Source: an uncultured Lachnospiraceae bacterium (GTDB lineage Bacteria > Bacillota > Clostridia > Lachnospirales > Lachnospiraceae). From it: DNA of 31,385 nucleotides. The notes below the pieces were generated by a model that was given only the letters and a program-made list of their open reading frames with translations, ran no database searches and had not been told where the DNA came from. The stretch spans positions 839-32,223 of the forward strand of contig CAJUNN010000036.1 in NCBI GenBank assembly GCA_910587955.1. The letters run 5' to 3'. Both the position numbers and the translations under genes were made by a program. The stretch's first letter is position 1. The number at the start of each line of letters is the position of its first letter. This document shows positions 23,561-31,385 of this stretch, in pieces.

Positions 23561-25039
23561 TCAGAACTGGACCGGCTCCACCTCCTCCGTCAGCGGTTCC
23601 ATCCGGTATTCCGGCAGGCGGTCCAGAAGCTCTTCCAGACACAAGGTCGTCTGGTATACCACGTCATGGGCCAGCATTACCACCTTCTTCCGGCCCAGAG
23701 TGCTGGAAAGCGCGTTTTCCAAAAGCACCTGGGGATCCGCATGGGCGACGGCATCTTCCAGGCTGGCATTCCAGTCATAATAAATATAGCCCCGCTCCGT
23801 CATCTCCCTGGCAATGTCCTCATAGACCCCTTTGTTAAAAGAATTGATGCTGCCGCCGGGAAACCGGAACAGCTTCGCATCCACTCCCGTAATCTTCTGC
23901 ACCACAGCCCGGGCTTTTTCAAAATCTGCCGTATAGCTGTCCACACTCTCGTAAAGCATTCCGTAATCATGGCTGTAGCAGTGAATCCCGATGGTGTGAC
24001 CCTCTGCGGCGATCCGCCAGGCTACCTCCGGGTGTTTCTCCACATTCTCCCCCACCAGAAAAAAGGTGGCCTTTATATTCCGTTCTTTCAAAATATCCAG
24101 AACCGCGTTCGTATTTTCCTCCGAAGGCCCGTCGTCAAAGGTCAGGTACATGGTCCTGGGATGTAAATACAGGTCGATGCCTGCGGCAATTCCCTGTGCA
24201 ATTTTGTCTTGATATTCCGGGTCTGCAAGCTTTTTGCACTCCGCCGGATTGGTGAGAAAGCCCGTCTCCACCAGGCAGGAAGGCATATGGCATTCCCGGA
24301 TCACGTAAAGCTCCTCTTCCCTGCGGATTTCCCGCTCCTGCGCGCCCGTATTCTCCACCGCAAATTTTTCAATCACGCTGGAAAGCCGGCCGCTCTCCTC
24401 CCCCGCATGTGCGCCGCTGTACCAGACCTCAATGCCTTGTGCGCCGCTCTCCTCACTGGTGTTCTGGTGAATGCTCACACAGAGATCCGCCCCTGCGTCA
24501 TTGGCCCTCTTTGCCCGCTCCAAAAGGCTCAGCTCCTCATCTGCGGTCCTGGTCAGGACCACCTGGTATCCCATCTCCTGAAGATGATTCCGCAGCGCAA
24601 AGGCCACTTTCAGATTGATGTCCTTCTCCCGGACACCGTTTGCGGCGCCTCCCTCGTCCTTCCCTCCGTGTCCCGGATCCAGGACAATCAGGGTATCTGC
24701 CGGATCCTTTTCCGCTCCCCAGACGTGCTTCGTTTCTTTTTCTTTGGAAAACTCCTCTTCTTTACTTTCCTCTGCGGATTCCAGAACGTGCAGATATATG
24801 CCGTCCGCAATCCCTTCCGATGCCTGGCCCCCGGCCTGAGCCCAGGATTCCCCCAAATGCCGGCCGGCTGCGTCAGCAGCCCTTTGCATCACCGCATGGA
24901 CCGTCAGAATCACCAACAGAAATCCTGCGATTCCCCTTTTCGCCATGAAGCTCCTTGTTTCCTTCCAGACCTTACTTTCCTCTGCTTTTCCGGCATACCC
25001 TGCATACGCGCCCTGCAGATAGAGACCAGACCTTCTCAT
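23561..25039 (-). CDS. Secreted N-acetylmuramoyl-L-alanine amidase fused to a NodB polysaccharide deacetylase
   Basis: The 492-residue product starts with a transmembrane/signal segment (GIAGFLLVILTVHAVMQ, about 35-51) and a charged linker. The amidase_3 domain (about 125-310) has the zinc ligands in LDPGHGGKDEGG, the EKD glutamate region and SIHQN, and the catalytic glutamate in CLVETGFLTNP. The NodB domain (about 312-480) has TFDDGPSEE (metal Asp), GIHCYSHDY (HxxxxH type), FRFPGGS and MLAHD. Together they would cut the peptide stem and deacetylate glycan in the cell wall. ATG 25039 is preferred because AAGGAG lies 8 nt upstream; a TTG at 25072 is weaker. A leader hairpin CGGCTCC/GGAGCCG sits upstream. 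Both catalytic sets look intact. Confidence 0.92.
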   Translation of the reverse strand: MRRSGLYLQGAYAGYAGKAEESKVWKETRSFMAKRGIAGFLLVILTVHAVMQRAADAAGRHLGESWAQAGGQASEGIADGIYLHVLESAEESKEEEFSKEKETKHVWGAEKDPADTLIVLDPGHGGKDEGGAANGVREKDINLKVAFALRNHLQEMGYQVVLTRTADEELSLLERAKRANDAGADLCVSIHQNTSEESGAQGIEVWYSGAHAGEESGRLSSVIEKFAVENTGAQEREIRREEELYVIRECHMPSCLVETGFLTNPAECKKLADPEYQDKIAQGIAAGIDLYLHPRTMYLTFDDGPSEENTNAVLDILKERNIKATFFLVGENVEKHPEVAWRIAAEGHTIGIHCYSHDYGMLYESVDSYTADFEKARAVVQKITGVDAKLFRFPGGSINSFNKGVYEDIAREMTERGYIYYDWNASLEDAVAHADPQVLLENALSSTLGRKKVVMLAHDVVYQTTLCLEELLDRLPEYRMEPLTEEVEPVQF

Positions 25040-25176
25040 ACGTACTGCTCCTTCACACATACGGCTCCTCAAATTTCCCGGAGCCGCCGACCTTCCTCTT
25101 GTTCTATCTACAGCATATGTGAAGGGCTCATCAGAACTTCATAATTTTGGCATCATTTTTGCATCATTTTTTATTT

Positions 25177-26001
25177 TTACGTTAATTTAAGAAACCACTC
25201 ATTGATTCCCTCATAAAAACCCAGGGTGACGATGGTGTCCCCCTTTTCCATCCCCGGAAAACGGTATTTTACAAAATAGGAAGCCGTCTCCAAAAGAGGA
25301 TTTTCCGTCTCATAGGCTTCCCGCCCGCTTAAGCCCAGATAACTGCTCCAGGCTTCGCAGACGGCTTCCGGATCCGCTTCCGCCCAGGTTTTCTCCGTGC
25401 GGGCGTAAAAGCTGTAAATCTTACCTGAATCCGCATCAATATAGGCGTCAATCAGCCGGTTGGCCTTGTCCGCATTCTGCTGGCTGGTGGAAAGGCTCAC
25501 CTTCCAGACAGCCAGGTTATTCTGGGGCTCCAGCACATCGATGGCCGAATACAGCACGGCGCTGTAAGCCTCCCTTTGCACCTCCTGCACCGTCCCCGGC
25601 AGAATGCCCAGCTCCTGCAAGGTCTTAAGCTCCCGGCTGCAGACGGCAAAGATCTCCTCCTCCGTAATCTCCTCTCCGGAAGGCCCCTGGCGGTTCACCA
25701 CGAAGGCATAGGAACCCACCAGGTCTTTGTAAGCTGCGTCCTCCGCCCTGGTCAAAGCGCTTAATTCGCTCTCCGGAAGTACCTGATGGCTTAAACATTC
25801 CGCCAGAAGATACAACTTTTCATTGCTGCTCATGGTATACCGGTAGCCGGTACCGGAATCCGGCGATTCCTCCAGGGTAATCCGGTTCAGGAAAAAGCGG
25901 TCCCGGTAACGGGACAGAAGCTCCGGCCCCAGAACTGCCAAAATGACCAGAAAGGCCGCAGACACCAAAACCAGCACCCGGAACCATCTCTTCTCTTTCA
26001 C
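25177..26001 (-). CDS. Membrane-anchored protein of the two-component operon, function unknown
   Basis: The 274-residue protein has a single N-terminal transmembrane segment (VLVLVSAAFLVILAVLGPEL, about 9-28) followed by an extracytoplasmic domain. I do not recognise a family with certainty. The start is GTG, overlapping the histidine kinase stop (GTGA), with GGAGG about 10 nt upstream. The tight coupling to the sensor kinase suggests that it modulates or is part of the same signalling pathway, as YycH/YycI-type proteins do, although no specific YycH/YycI motif was seen. Confidence 0.8.
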   Translation of the reverse strand: MKEKRWFRVLVLVSAAFLVILAVLGPELLSRYRDRFFLNRITLEESPDSGTGYRYTMSSNEKLYLLAECLSHQVLPESELSALTRAEDAAYKDLVGSYAFVVNRQGPSGEEITEEEIFAVCSRELKTLQELGILPGTVQEVQREAYSAVLYSAIDVLEPQNNLAVWKVSLSTSQQNADKANRLIDAYIDADSGKIYSFYARTEKTWAEADPEAVCEAWSSYLGLSGREAYETENPLLETASYFVKYRFPGMEKGDTIVTLGFYEGINEWFLKLT

Positions 26002-27428
26002 TCTGCCTTCACCTCCTCACCGGGAACTGCCCATTCTCTGGGAAGCAGAAAGCTAAAACAGCTCCCCTCCCCAAGTGTACTTTCAATCTCCAGACGGCTC
26101 CCATGAAGTTTTAAAACCTCCACGCAGAGAGCCAGTCCAAGCCCTGCGCCGTTCCGGCTTCTGGAGCGGGATTTATCCACCATATAAAAAGCCTCCGTAA
26201 TCTTCCGCACTTCTTCCCGCGCAATTCCCACGCCCTGATCCCGGACCGCAAACCAATATCCCTTCTCCCGGCATTCCCCCAAAACCTCCACCCGGTCTCC
26301 CAAAGAGGAAGCCTTGCAGGCATTATCCGCCAGATTGAGAAGCACGGATTTCAGAAGATTGACCTCTCCCCGGATATGGCCCGGTTCATACCGGAACACA
26401 AAGGGGTTCTCCACGTTTCCTCCGTACATGTCCCTTAAATAAGAAAACAGGACCTCCACATCCGTCTCCTGGGGCTCCAGGGCGTACCGCTTCGTGACAA
26501 TAATATCCAAAAGCCGCAGGGACATGGCCTCCAGCCGTTTTCCCTCTGTATAAATATAGTTGGCCGACAGGAAATGTTTCTCCTCATCCAGCTTCCGGGA
26601 GCGTAAAAGATCCGCATAACCAATCACCGCCGTCAGCGGCGTTTTTAGTTCATGAGAAAAGGCGGCAATAAAATCTTCCCTGGCCCGCACCTCTTCCTCC
26701 AGGTTGTGAATGGTCTCTTCCAGCACACCGGCCATCCGGTTGAAATCCTGGGTAAGCTGCCCCATTTCGTCCAGGCTTACCTGCTTTGCCCGGCAGCTGT
26801 AATCTCCATCCGTCATCTTTTTGGCCGCCTGGGTTAAAAGCCGAATAGGCTTTGTAAGCCAAGCGGAGATAAAAAAGAGGAAAACCGAACTGATCACCAG
26901 AATAAGCAGCATCAAACTCCGGTAAACGGAAAACCCCCGGGCCCGCTCCTGGTAAACCTCCGTCACATCCCGCAGGGTTTCCAGATACAAGAGCCGGTCC
27001 AAGGCGGGAACCATAATCCCTGTCTGGACAAAATACCGGCCCCCCAGTTTAATTACCCGGTAAGCCCGGTTATCCTCTCCCACGCGGAGCAGAAGGTCCG
27101 CATCCGCCCCAAACTCTCCGCCGGCATAGAGCACTTGCCCTTCTTCGTCCGACAGGCGCAGGCGCCTTAAAGTATCCTGCCCGCTTTTTTCCAGATTGGC
27201 CCCGATTTTTTCCACGGCAGAATCCGAAAGCATGCCGTACTTGGAGGGAGCATTCAGCGCCGCCGTCTCAAAGGCAAACCGCAGAATACTGCTCTCGTCC
27301 ATGGCTTGTTTGATTTCCCGCTCCATGGACGCTTCAAATACATCGTTTACAAAAAAATATCCGCCGATTCCAAAGGCCACAGCCATGACAGCTATGCTGC
27401 ACAGCCATATCTTTATGGATAATTTCAT
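25998..27428 (-). CDS. Sensor histidine kinase (HAMP, HisKA, HATPase_c)
   Basis: This 476-residue membrane kinase has a first transmembrane helix (about 7-27), an extracellular sensor of ~135 residues, a second helix (about 170-190, SLMLLILVISSVFLFFISAW), HAMP (about 190-243), a dimerisation domain with AAFSHELKTPLTAVIGYADL (phospho-His about residue 258) and an ATPase domain. N, G1 and G2 boxes are all present (NLADNACKAS, VRDQGVGIA, GAGLGLALCVEVLK). It begins 10 bp after the response regulator stop. The signal is unknown. The secreted repeat protein and the membrane protein in the same operon are candidate accessory sensors. Confidence 0.95.
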   Translation of the reverse strand: MKLSIKIWLCSIAVMAVAFGIGGYFFVNDVFEASMEREIKQAMDESSILRFAFETAALNAPSKYGMLSDSAVEKIGANLEKSGQDTLRRLRLSDEEGQVLYAGGEFGADADLLLRVGEDNRAYRVIKLGGRYFVQTGIMVPALDRLLYLETLRDVTEVYQERARGFSVYRSLMLLILVISSVFLFFISAWLTKPIRLLTQAAKKMTDGDYSCRAKQVSLDEMGQLTQDFNRMAGVLEETIHNLEEEVRAREDFIAAFSHELKTPLTAVIGYADLLRSRKLDEEKHFLSANYIYTEGKRLEAMSLRLLDIIVTKRYALEPQETDVEVLFSYLRDMYGGNVENPFVFRYEPGHIRGEVNLLKSVLLNLADNACKASSLGDRVEVLGECREKGYWFAVRDQGVGIAREEVRKITEAFYMVDKSRSRSRNGAGLGLALCVEVLKLHGSRLEIESTLGEGSCFSFLLPREWAVPGEEVKAE

Positions 27429-27438
27429 ATGTCCCCCA

Positions 27439-28092
27439 TCAAATTTCCAGCCGGTATCCCACCTTGTACACGGCTACCAGATTTTTCTCCCAGCCCATCT
27501 TGCGGCGGAGCCTCTGCACATGCAGCTCCAGGGTACGGCTGTCTGCTATGTATTCGTCCTTCCACACCTTCTCATACAGCGTCTCTTTAAACAGCGCCAC
27601 ATTTTTATTCCGGATAAAGAGAACCAAAAGCCCGTACTCCTTGTTGGTGAGTACCACCGGCTTCCCTCCCCGGCTCACCTTCCGGGCCTCCAGATCCACC
27701 ATCACATCCCCTGCTTTCAGGAACTGCTCCGTCTTATGGTATCTGCGCAGCACCACCTCCACCCGGGCCATAAGCTCCAGCACATCGAAGGGCTTTACCA
27801 GATAGTCCTCCGCCCCCAGCTTCAGTCCCTTGATCTTGTCCCGGACATTGTTCTTGGCCGTAATAAAGATCACCGGCACCTTCAGAGGACGGATATATTC
27901 CATAATGTCAAAGCCGTCCGCGCCCGGCAGCATAATGTCCAGCAGTATCAAGTCAAAATCTTCCCGCTCAATGAGCTCAATAGCCGCCAGCCCGTCCTGC
28001 ACGGTTTTGCAGTCATAGCCTGCAGCCGACAGATTGATATCGATCAGGTCGCAAATTGGTTTTTCGTCGTCCACAACAAGTATCCGAATCAT
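27439..28092 (-). CDS. OmpR/PhoB-family response regulator
   Basis: This 217-residue protein has a receiver domain (1-120) with the acidic pair in VVDDEKP, phospho-Asp in LILLDIMLPGADG and the switch residues VIFITAKNN and LVKPFD. A C-terminal winged helix (about 125-217) has SRTLELHVQRLRRKMG as recognition helix and YKVGYRLEI as the wing. ATG 28092 is the proper start, overlapping the upstream stop codon (ATGA). The longer reading frame from 28164 lies inside the previous gene. It pairs with the kinase directly downstream. The neighbouring amidase-deacetylase gene is a possible target, by location only. Confidence 0.95.
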   Translation of the reverse strand: MIRILVVDDEKPICDLIDINLSAAGYDCKTVQDGLAAIELIEREDFDLILLDIMLPGADGFDIMEYIRPLKVPVIFITAKNNVRDKIKGLKLGAEDYLVKPFDVLELMARVEVVLRRYHKTEQFLKAGDVMVDLEARKVSRGGKPVVLTNKEYGLLVLFIRNKNVALFKETLYEKVWKDEYIADSRTLELHVQRLRRKMGWEKNLVAVYKVGYRLEI

Positions 28093-29189
28093 GATTCTAT
28101 CTGCCACCCCCAGTATTCCCGTATTTTCCAAATCATGTCTTCCATGGTATCCTCTTCCGTACACTGGTATGTGTCTGCAAATTCCGTGTCTGCCTCAAAG
28201 CCCGCTGTCCGCTGGTAGTAGATGGAGCATCTGGTTTCTACCTGTGCCTCTCCTTCCTCCCCTTCCGTCTCATACCGGGCCAGCACCACCAGATCTTTGA
28301 GCCCGTCCCCGTCCACATCCCTGCCGTTGATTCCCTGGAGGGAATAAAGACTGTCGCTGTCGCCCATGGGCTGAAGGCTCCACACAATATCCCCCTGTTC
28401 GTTCACCAAATAAATCAGAAAAGTGTGGTAGGTTGAAACACTTGCTGTTCCCGGCACTACCGTAAGCTTCCCCAGCTTCTCAAAATCCCTGGTATAGCAC
28501 TGGTTCTCTTCTACCTGAAAACCGTTTTCCAAAAGCTCTTCCAGGGTATCCGCCGTGTAGAGAAACTCCGTGCTCTCCCCGTCCCGCACGAAAGCCAGAA
28601 TGGAATCCGCGCTCTTATTCATGCCGAAGCGGTTCAGCTTATCTGAAATCCGCCAGTCCCGGTAAAAGCTTCCTTCCCCCTGAAACAGTATATCCCCCAC
28701 CTTATAGGGAATCCCCGCATAGTCTCCTGAGGGATTCTCGCACCGGGTAATGAGCAGAATATCCGCAAGCCCGTCCCCGTTGACATCGGAAAAGGAGACG
28801 ACCGCAATGTCCCGGGTGGTCTGCATAAGTTCTCCCCGAATCCGGTGATTGGTCTCCAGATCCTCACATTTCCATAAGATCTGCCCTTCCCTGTCCGCCA
28901 GAAAGAGGGCCAGACGGCGCCAGGCCGTGTCCATCGCCGGAATCAGGGTTAAGTCCTCCTCCCCAAAAGACTCCAGGGACGGAGAAAATACCTGGTCTTC
29001 CAGGACCGTAAAGCCATTCCTTTCCAGATCTTCTACATGCTCTACGGCGGAAAAACGGTCCTGGTATTCCCGGTAGGCCGATAGAAGGTCTTTCCCGGAT
29101 GCCCGGGCGGGAAGGATTGGAACGAAAAACAGAAGCAGAAAAAGATAGGGAAATCTTTTTCTGCTTCTGTCACTGCTTCTCTTCTGCAT
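28089..29189 (-). CDS. Secreted VCBS/FG-GAP-like repeat protein, first gene of the two-component operon
   Basis: The 366-residue product has a signal peptide (FPYLFLLLFFVPILPARA then SG, likely cleavage near residue 31). No lipobox was seen. It carries two acidic Asp-rich calcium-binding-like motifs, DVNGDGLADILLI (about 126-138) and DVDGDGLKDLVVL (about 289-301), each inside a repeat of about 160 residues that also has NGFxVxE and an EGQILW / QGDIVW strand. This two-fold internal symmetry suggests a duplicated beta-propeller-like unit. ATG 29189 is favoured because GGGGAGGAG lies 6 nt upstream; the longer frame from 29249 starts inside the promoter. It may act as an external sensor or stabiliser for the kinase. 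Confidence 0.85.
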   Translation of the reverse strand: MQKRSSDRSRKRFPYLFLLLFFVPILPARASGKDLLSAYREYQDRFSAVEHVEDLERNGFTVLEDQVFSPSLESFGEEDLTLIPAMDTAWRRLALFLADREGQILWKCEDLETNHRIRGELMQTTRDIAVVSFSDVNGDGLADILLITRCENPSGDYAGIPYKVGDILFQGEGSFYRDWRISDKLNRFGMNKSADSILAFVRDGESTEFLYTADTLEELLENGFQVEENQCYTRDFEKLGKLTVVPGTASVSTYHTFLIYLVNEQGDIVWSLQPMGDSDSLYSLQGINGRDVDGDGLKDLVVLARYETEGEEGEAQVETRCSIYYQRTAGFEADTEFADTYQCTEEDTMEDMIWKIREYWGWQIES

Positions 29190-29248
29190 GGCGGTCTCCT
29201 CCCCTTTCTCCCAGGACCGGCCGGATTTTTCCGGCGGCTTTTTTCTCA

Positions 29249-29277
29249 ATTATAATAGGAGACGGGAGGCAAGTCAA
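29249..29277 (-). promoter_or_regulatory. Sigma-A promoter of the four-gene two-component operon
   Basis: On the minus strand TTGACT (29272-29277), a 17-bp spacer and TATAAT (29249-29254) lie 60 bp upstream of the start codon. A small GC-rich hairpin (CCGGA/TCCGG, about 29220-29233) sits in the leader. Confidence 0.85.
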
Positions 29278-29337
29278 TAAACCTGCCGTTTTTATGATGC
29301 TTTCTTTTTCTTTCTCGGACAAATGATACTCTATCCA

Positions 29338-31008
29338 TTACATTGGACGAAGACGAAAAGTTTGAACCAACTGCCGCAATACACTGGCCTGGGCGCTGAG
29401 TTCCTGGCTGGTAGCCACACTCTCCTCCGCTGTAGAAGAATTTGTCTGTACAACACCCGAAATCTGCCCAATCTGCTCCTGAATTTGTTCCACCGCTTCC
29501 GTCTGGGTTTGCGCATCGGCCGCAATCCCATTGATCGTCTCAATAATTTCATGTGCACCTGCCACTACACTCTCCAGCTGCTTCGCAGTTGCATCCGCAA
29601 TCTGCGTCCCCTGATTCACTGCGGCAATGGAACGTCCAATCAACGTGGATGTCGATTGAGATGCTTCCGCGCTCTTGGCTGCCAGGTTGCGGACTTCATC
29701 CGCAACTACGGCAAAGCCTTTGCCGGCCATACCGGCGCGGGCGGCCTCAACAGCTGCATTCAGCGCAAGGATATTGGTCTGGAACGCAATATCTTCAATG
29801 GTTTTGATGATTTTTTCAATCTCATTGGAGCTATCGGTGATCTCCCCCATAGCAGTGATCATTTCCTGCATCCTTTGATTTCCTTCTGCAAGCTGGCTGC
29901 CCATACCGCCTACCTGATCCCTGGCATTCCGGACGCTTTCTGCCGTCTGCTTGACGCTGTCCGCAACAGAATGGATAGTTTCCTCCAGTACCTCTACGGC
30001 ACCGGTCTGCTCCATGGACCCCTGGCTGAGCGCCTGAGAGGCGGTAGACATCTGCTCCGCTCCGCCGGATACATGCTCCGCGCTGGAAACAATCTGTCCC
30101 ACCGTGGTATTAAGTTTTTGGAGAATATCGTTTAAAGACGTACGGATAGCCGCAAAGTCGCCCACATATTCCTGGGTGATCTGTGCTGTCAAATCACCGC
30201 CGGCAATGGCTTCCAGCATGTCGGAAATCTCTCCGATATAATTTCTCAGCCGGCCAATGGTATTGTGAAAACTTTTGGACAAAATTCCAATTTCATCGTT
30301 GGAATCCATTTCCGTTATCACAGTCTGGTCCCGGTTCAGTCCCAAATCTCCCTGCTCCAATGTCTGCGCCAACGCAGTCAGCTGGGAAAGCGGATTGGAA
30401 ACCGTCCGTTTGATATAGGCTCCAATGATCAAAATTCCGATGCTAATCAGCACAACGCCTGCTAAAAAGGACAGTGCTACTGTCAGGCCGATTTGCCTCA
30501 CAGCAGAAGACATGGAGATTCCGGCAAAAATCAGGCCATTGATTTGGCCGCTGGCATCGTAGGTCGGGACATATGAGCAAAGATGCTTCTCCCCCAAAAT
30601 AGTGGCCTGGCCCACATAGCTTTTCCCCTGTTCCAGCACTATCTTGGCAATATCGGCGGAGAGACGGGTGCCTACAGCCCTCTGCCCATTCTGCTGAATG
30701 GTAGTATACGCCCGCTCATCTCCCTGAAAAATTGTGAACTCACACCCCATTTCCTGCTTAAGTGCATCCAAAAGTTCCGTCTTATCCTCATCACCGGAAT
30801 AGGACGACAGCTCATAGGCCAGCACATTCGTGCCGCTGACACATTCGTTTTGCATCATAGACATGGTGAGCCGGTAGAACATCAGTACGCACAGTATCAC
30901 AACCAGAGTGATACTCACGCCCAGCATAACCGCAACCAGGTTTCCAACTTTGCGGCCAATGCGCTTCATCTTCTGTTTATCATTTCCGCTATGTACCATA
31001 GGTGACAT
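29338..31008 (-). CDS. Transmembrane methyl-accepting chemotaxis protein
   Basis: This 556-residue chemoreceptor has a first helix (about 23-48), an extracellular ligand domain of about 130 residues of sCACHE type (FTIFQGDERAYTTI, GQATILGEKHLCSYVPTYDASGQ), a second helix (about 180-205), HAMP (about 205-260) and the signalling domain. The tip motif FQTNILALNAAVEAARAG and KGFAVVADEVRNLA are canonical. ATG 31008 is used because GGGAG lies 8 nt upstream; a TTG at 31023 overlaps that site. No CheR/B-binding pentapeptide is seen at the C-terminus (FRLRPM). The cue is unknown. No clear terminator follows. Confidence 0.93.
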   Translation of the reverse strand: MSPMVHSGNDKQKMKRIGRKVGNLVAVMLGVSITLVVILCVLMFYRLTMSMMQNECVSGTNVLAYELSSYSGDEDKTELLDALKQEMGCEFTIFQGDERAYTTIQQNGQRAVGTRLSADIAKIVLEQGKSYVGQATILGEKHLCSYVPTYDASGQINGLIFAGISMSSAVRQIGLTVALSFLAGVVLISIGILIIGAYIKRTVSNPLSQLTALAQTLEQGDLGLNRDQTVITEMDSNDEIGILSKSFHNTIGRLRNYIGEISDMLEAIAGGDLTAQITQEYVGDFAAIRTSLNDILQKLNTTVGQIVSSAEHVSGGAEQMSTASQALSQGSMEQTGAVEVLEETIHSVADSVKQTAESVRNARDQVGGMGSQLAEGNQRMQEMITAMGEITDSSNEIEKIIKTIEDIAFQTNILALNAAVEAARAGMAGKGFAVVADEVRNLAAKSAEASQSTSTLIGRSIAAVNQGTQIADATAKQLESVVAGAHEIIETINGIAADAQTQTEAVEQIQEQIGQISGVVQTNSSTAEESVATSQELSAQASVLRQLVQTFRLRPM

Positions 31009-31385
31009 ATCTTTCACTCCCAATTTATTTTTCTGAATTCCGTTCGTTCCGTTTCGTCGGCAGCCACATCATCCGCCGCGTCGTTGTTTTCATCGTTATA
31101 TCCGATAAAGAACCGCCCGCATCTTTGTCACATTCCTGTCACTCCTTTTCCTGATAATTTTTATTCATAAACAAGACAAAAGCCGCTTGAACCGACAGTT
31201 AGGAATTGTACTATGCGTAACTGTCGGACAATAGGCCCTGTAATCAATATATCACAAATTGTTGGGAAAAGGAAGTGCTTTTTTACGTTGCAGTGATAGA
31301 CTGAAAATGTCAACATTAAATGCGAAAGATTTTTTGATTTTTTCCGGTTCTCCATAATGCACAAAAAGTGGAGCTGTTTTCTTGT
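31009..31385. other. Intergenic region upstream of the chemoreceptor, no convincing gene
   Basis: These 377 bp contain a perfect 9-bp inverted repeat CCGACAGTT (31192-31200)/AACTGTCGG (31219-31227) with an 18-nt loop. A short minus-strand acidic reading frame without a good start (stop at 31014-31016) is present, as is an A/T-rich stretch at 31240-31340. A TTGACA at about 31307-31312 (minus) has no matching -10. The chemoreceptor promoter probably lies here but cannot be pinpointed. Confidence 0.5.

Noticed and set aside
31014..31124. Acidic minus-strand frame (GYNDENNDAADDVAADE) ending just before the chemoreceptor start
   Set aside because: It has a protein-like composition but no usable start codon in frame; it could be a gene relic, but evidence is too thin to annotate.
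31009..31180. Motility sigma factor (SigD) promoter for the chemoreceptor
   Set aside because: A CCGATAA string occurs only on the plus strand, facing away from the gene, with no TAAA at the right distance.
31161..31364. 67-residue minus-strand reading frame
   Set aside because: Composition looks like translated AT-rich intergenic DNA, it spans the inverted repeat and has no ribosome binding site.

Overview
The window looks like a chromosomal segment of a Gram-positive, gut-type Clostridia, most likely a member of the Lachnospiraceae. The reasons are the moderate (roughly half) G+C, AGGAGG-type ribosome binding sites, perfect sigma-A type promoters, PTS/PRD/LicT sugar control, a short-form ScpA and a large HD-GYP/GGDEF response regulator. 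The species cannot be fixed from this sequence alone. Almost every gene lies on the minus strand; nagB is the only intact plus-strand gene.

Layout from left to right. (1) 1-296: a tandem array of ~110-bp repeats abutting scpA. (2) 280-4026: a minus-strand operon FIST sensor - soluble methyl-accepting protein - metallophosphoesterase - scpA, with its promoter at 3998-4026. (3) 4066-4929: a Cof-type HAD phosphatase. (4) 5143-9451: a beta-glucoside operon licT - PTS IIBCA - 6-phospho-beta-glucosidase. It has a consensus promoter, a LicT-type antiterminator/terminator leader and a strong terminator at 4993-5032. (5) 9461-17831: a ten-gene mannose-family PTS operon. It holds two SIS-domain phosphosugar proteins, two IIA, two IIB, IIC, IID, a MalY/PatB-type C-S lyase and a PRD regulator, and is interrupted between the two IIA genes by two copies of a structured repeat. 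(6) 17974-18050: a nagB 3' remnant that now forms the terminator of a REC/HD-GYP/PAS-Cys4/GGDEF protein (18058-20502). The intact nagB (20776-21543) is divergent from that gene. (7) 21483-23382: an orphan HipA-like kinase and a wrecked sigma-factor fusion pseudogene. (8) 23561-29189: a secreted amidase-deacetylase fusion and a four-gene membrane two-component operon. (9) 29338-31008: a transmembrane chemoreceptor, followed by 377 bp with no clear gene.

How the parts work together. Two PTS sugar systems lie back to back. One takes up aryl- or alkyl-beta-glucosides and hydrolyses their phosphates. The other imports an unidentified sugar, or possibly an amino-sugar or thio-conjugate, whose phosphate would be handled by the SIS proteins and perhaps the C-S lyase. 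Signal transduction is over-represented: FIST plus soluble MCP, a membrane MCP, a c-di-GMP regulator, an OmpR/HK pair and PRD regulators.

The most interesting material is non-coding. A family of ~65-110 nt repeats sits directly on stop codons at three loci (scpA, the 6-phospho-beta-glucosidase gene and the second IIA). The predicted stems change sequence between copies but keep their base pairing, as expected for a structured RNA element. The second notable item is a decayed nagB fragment whose surviving bases form a good Rho-independent terminator for the neighbouring regulator gene.
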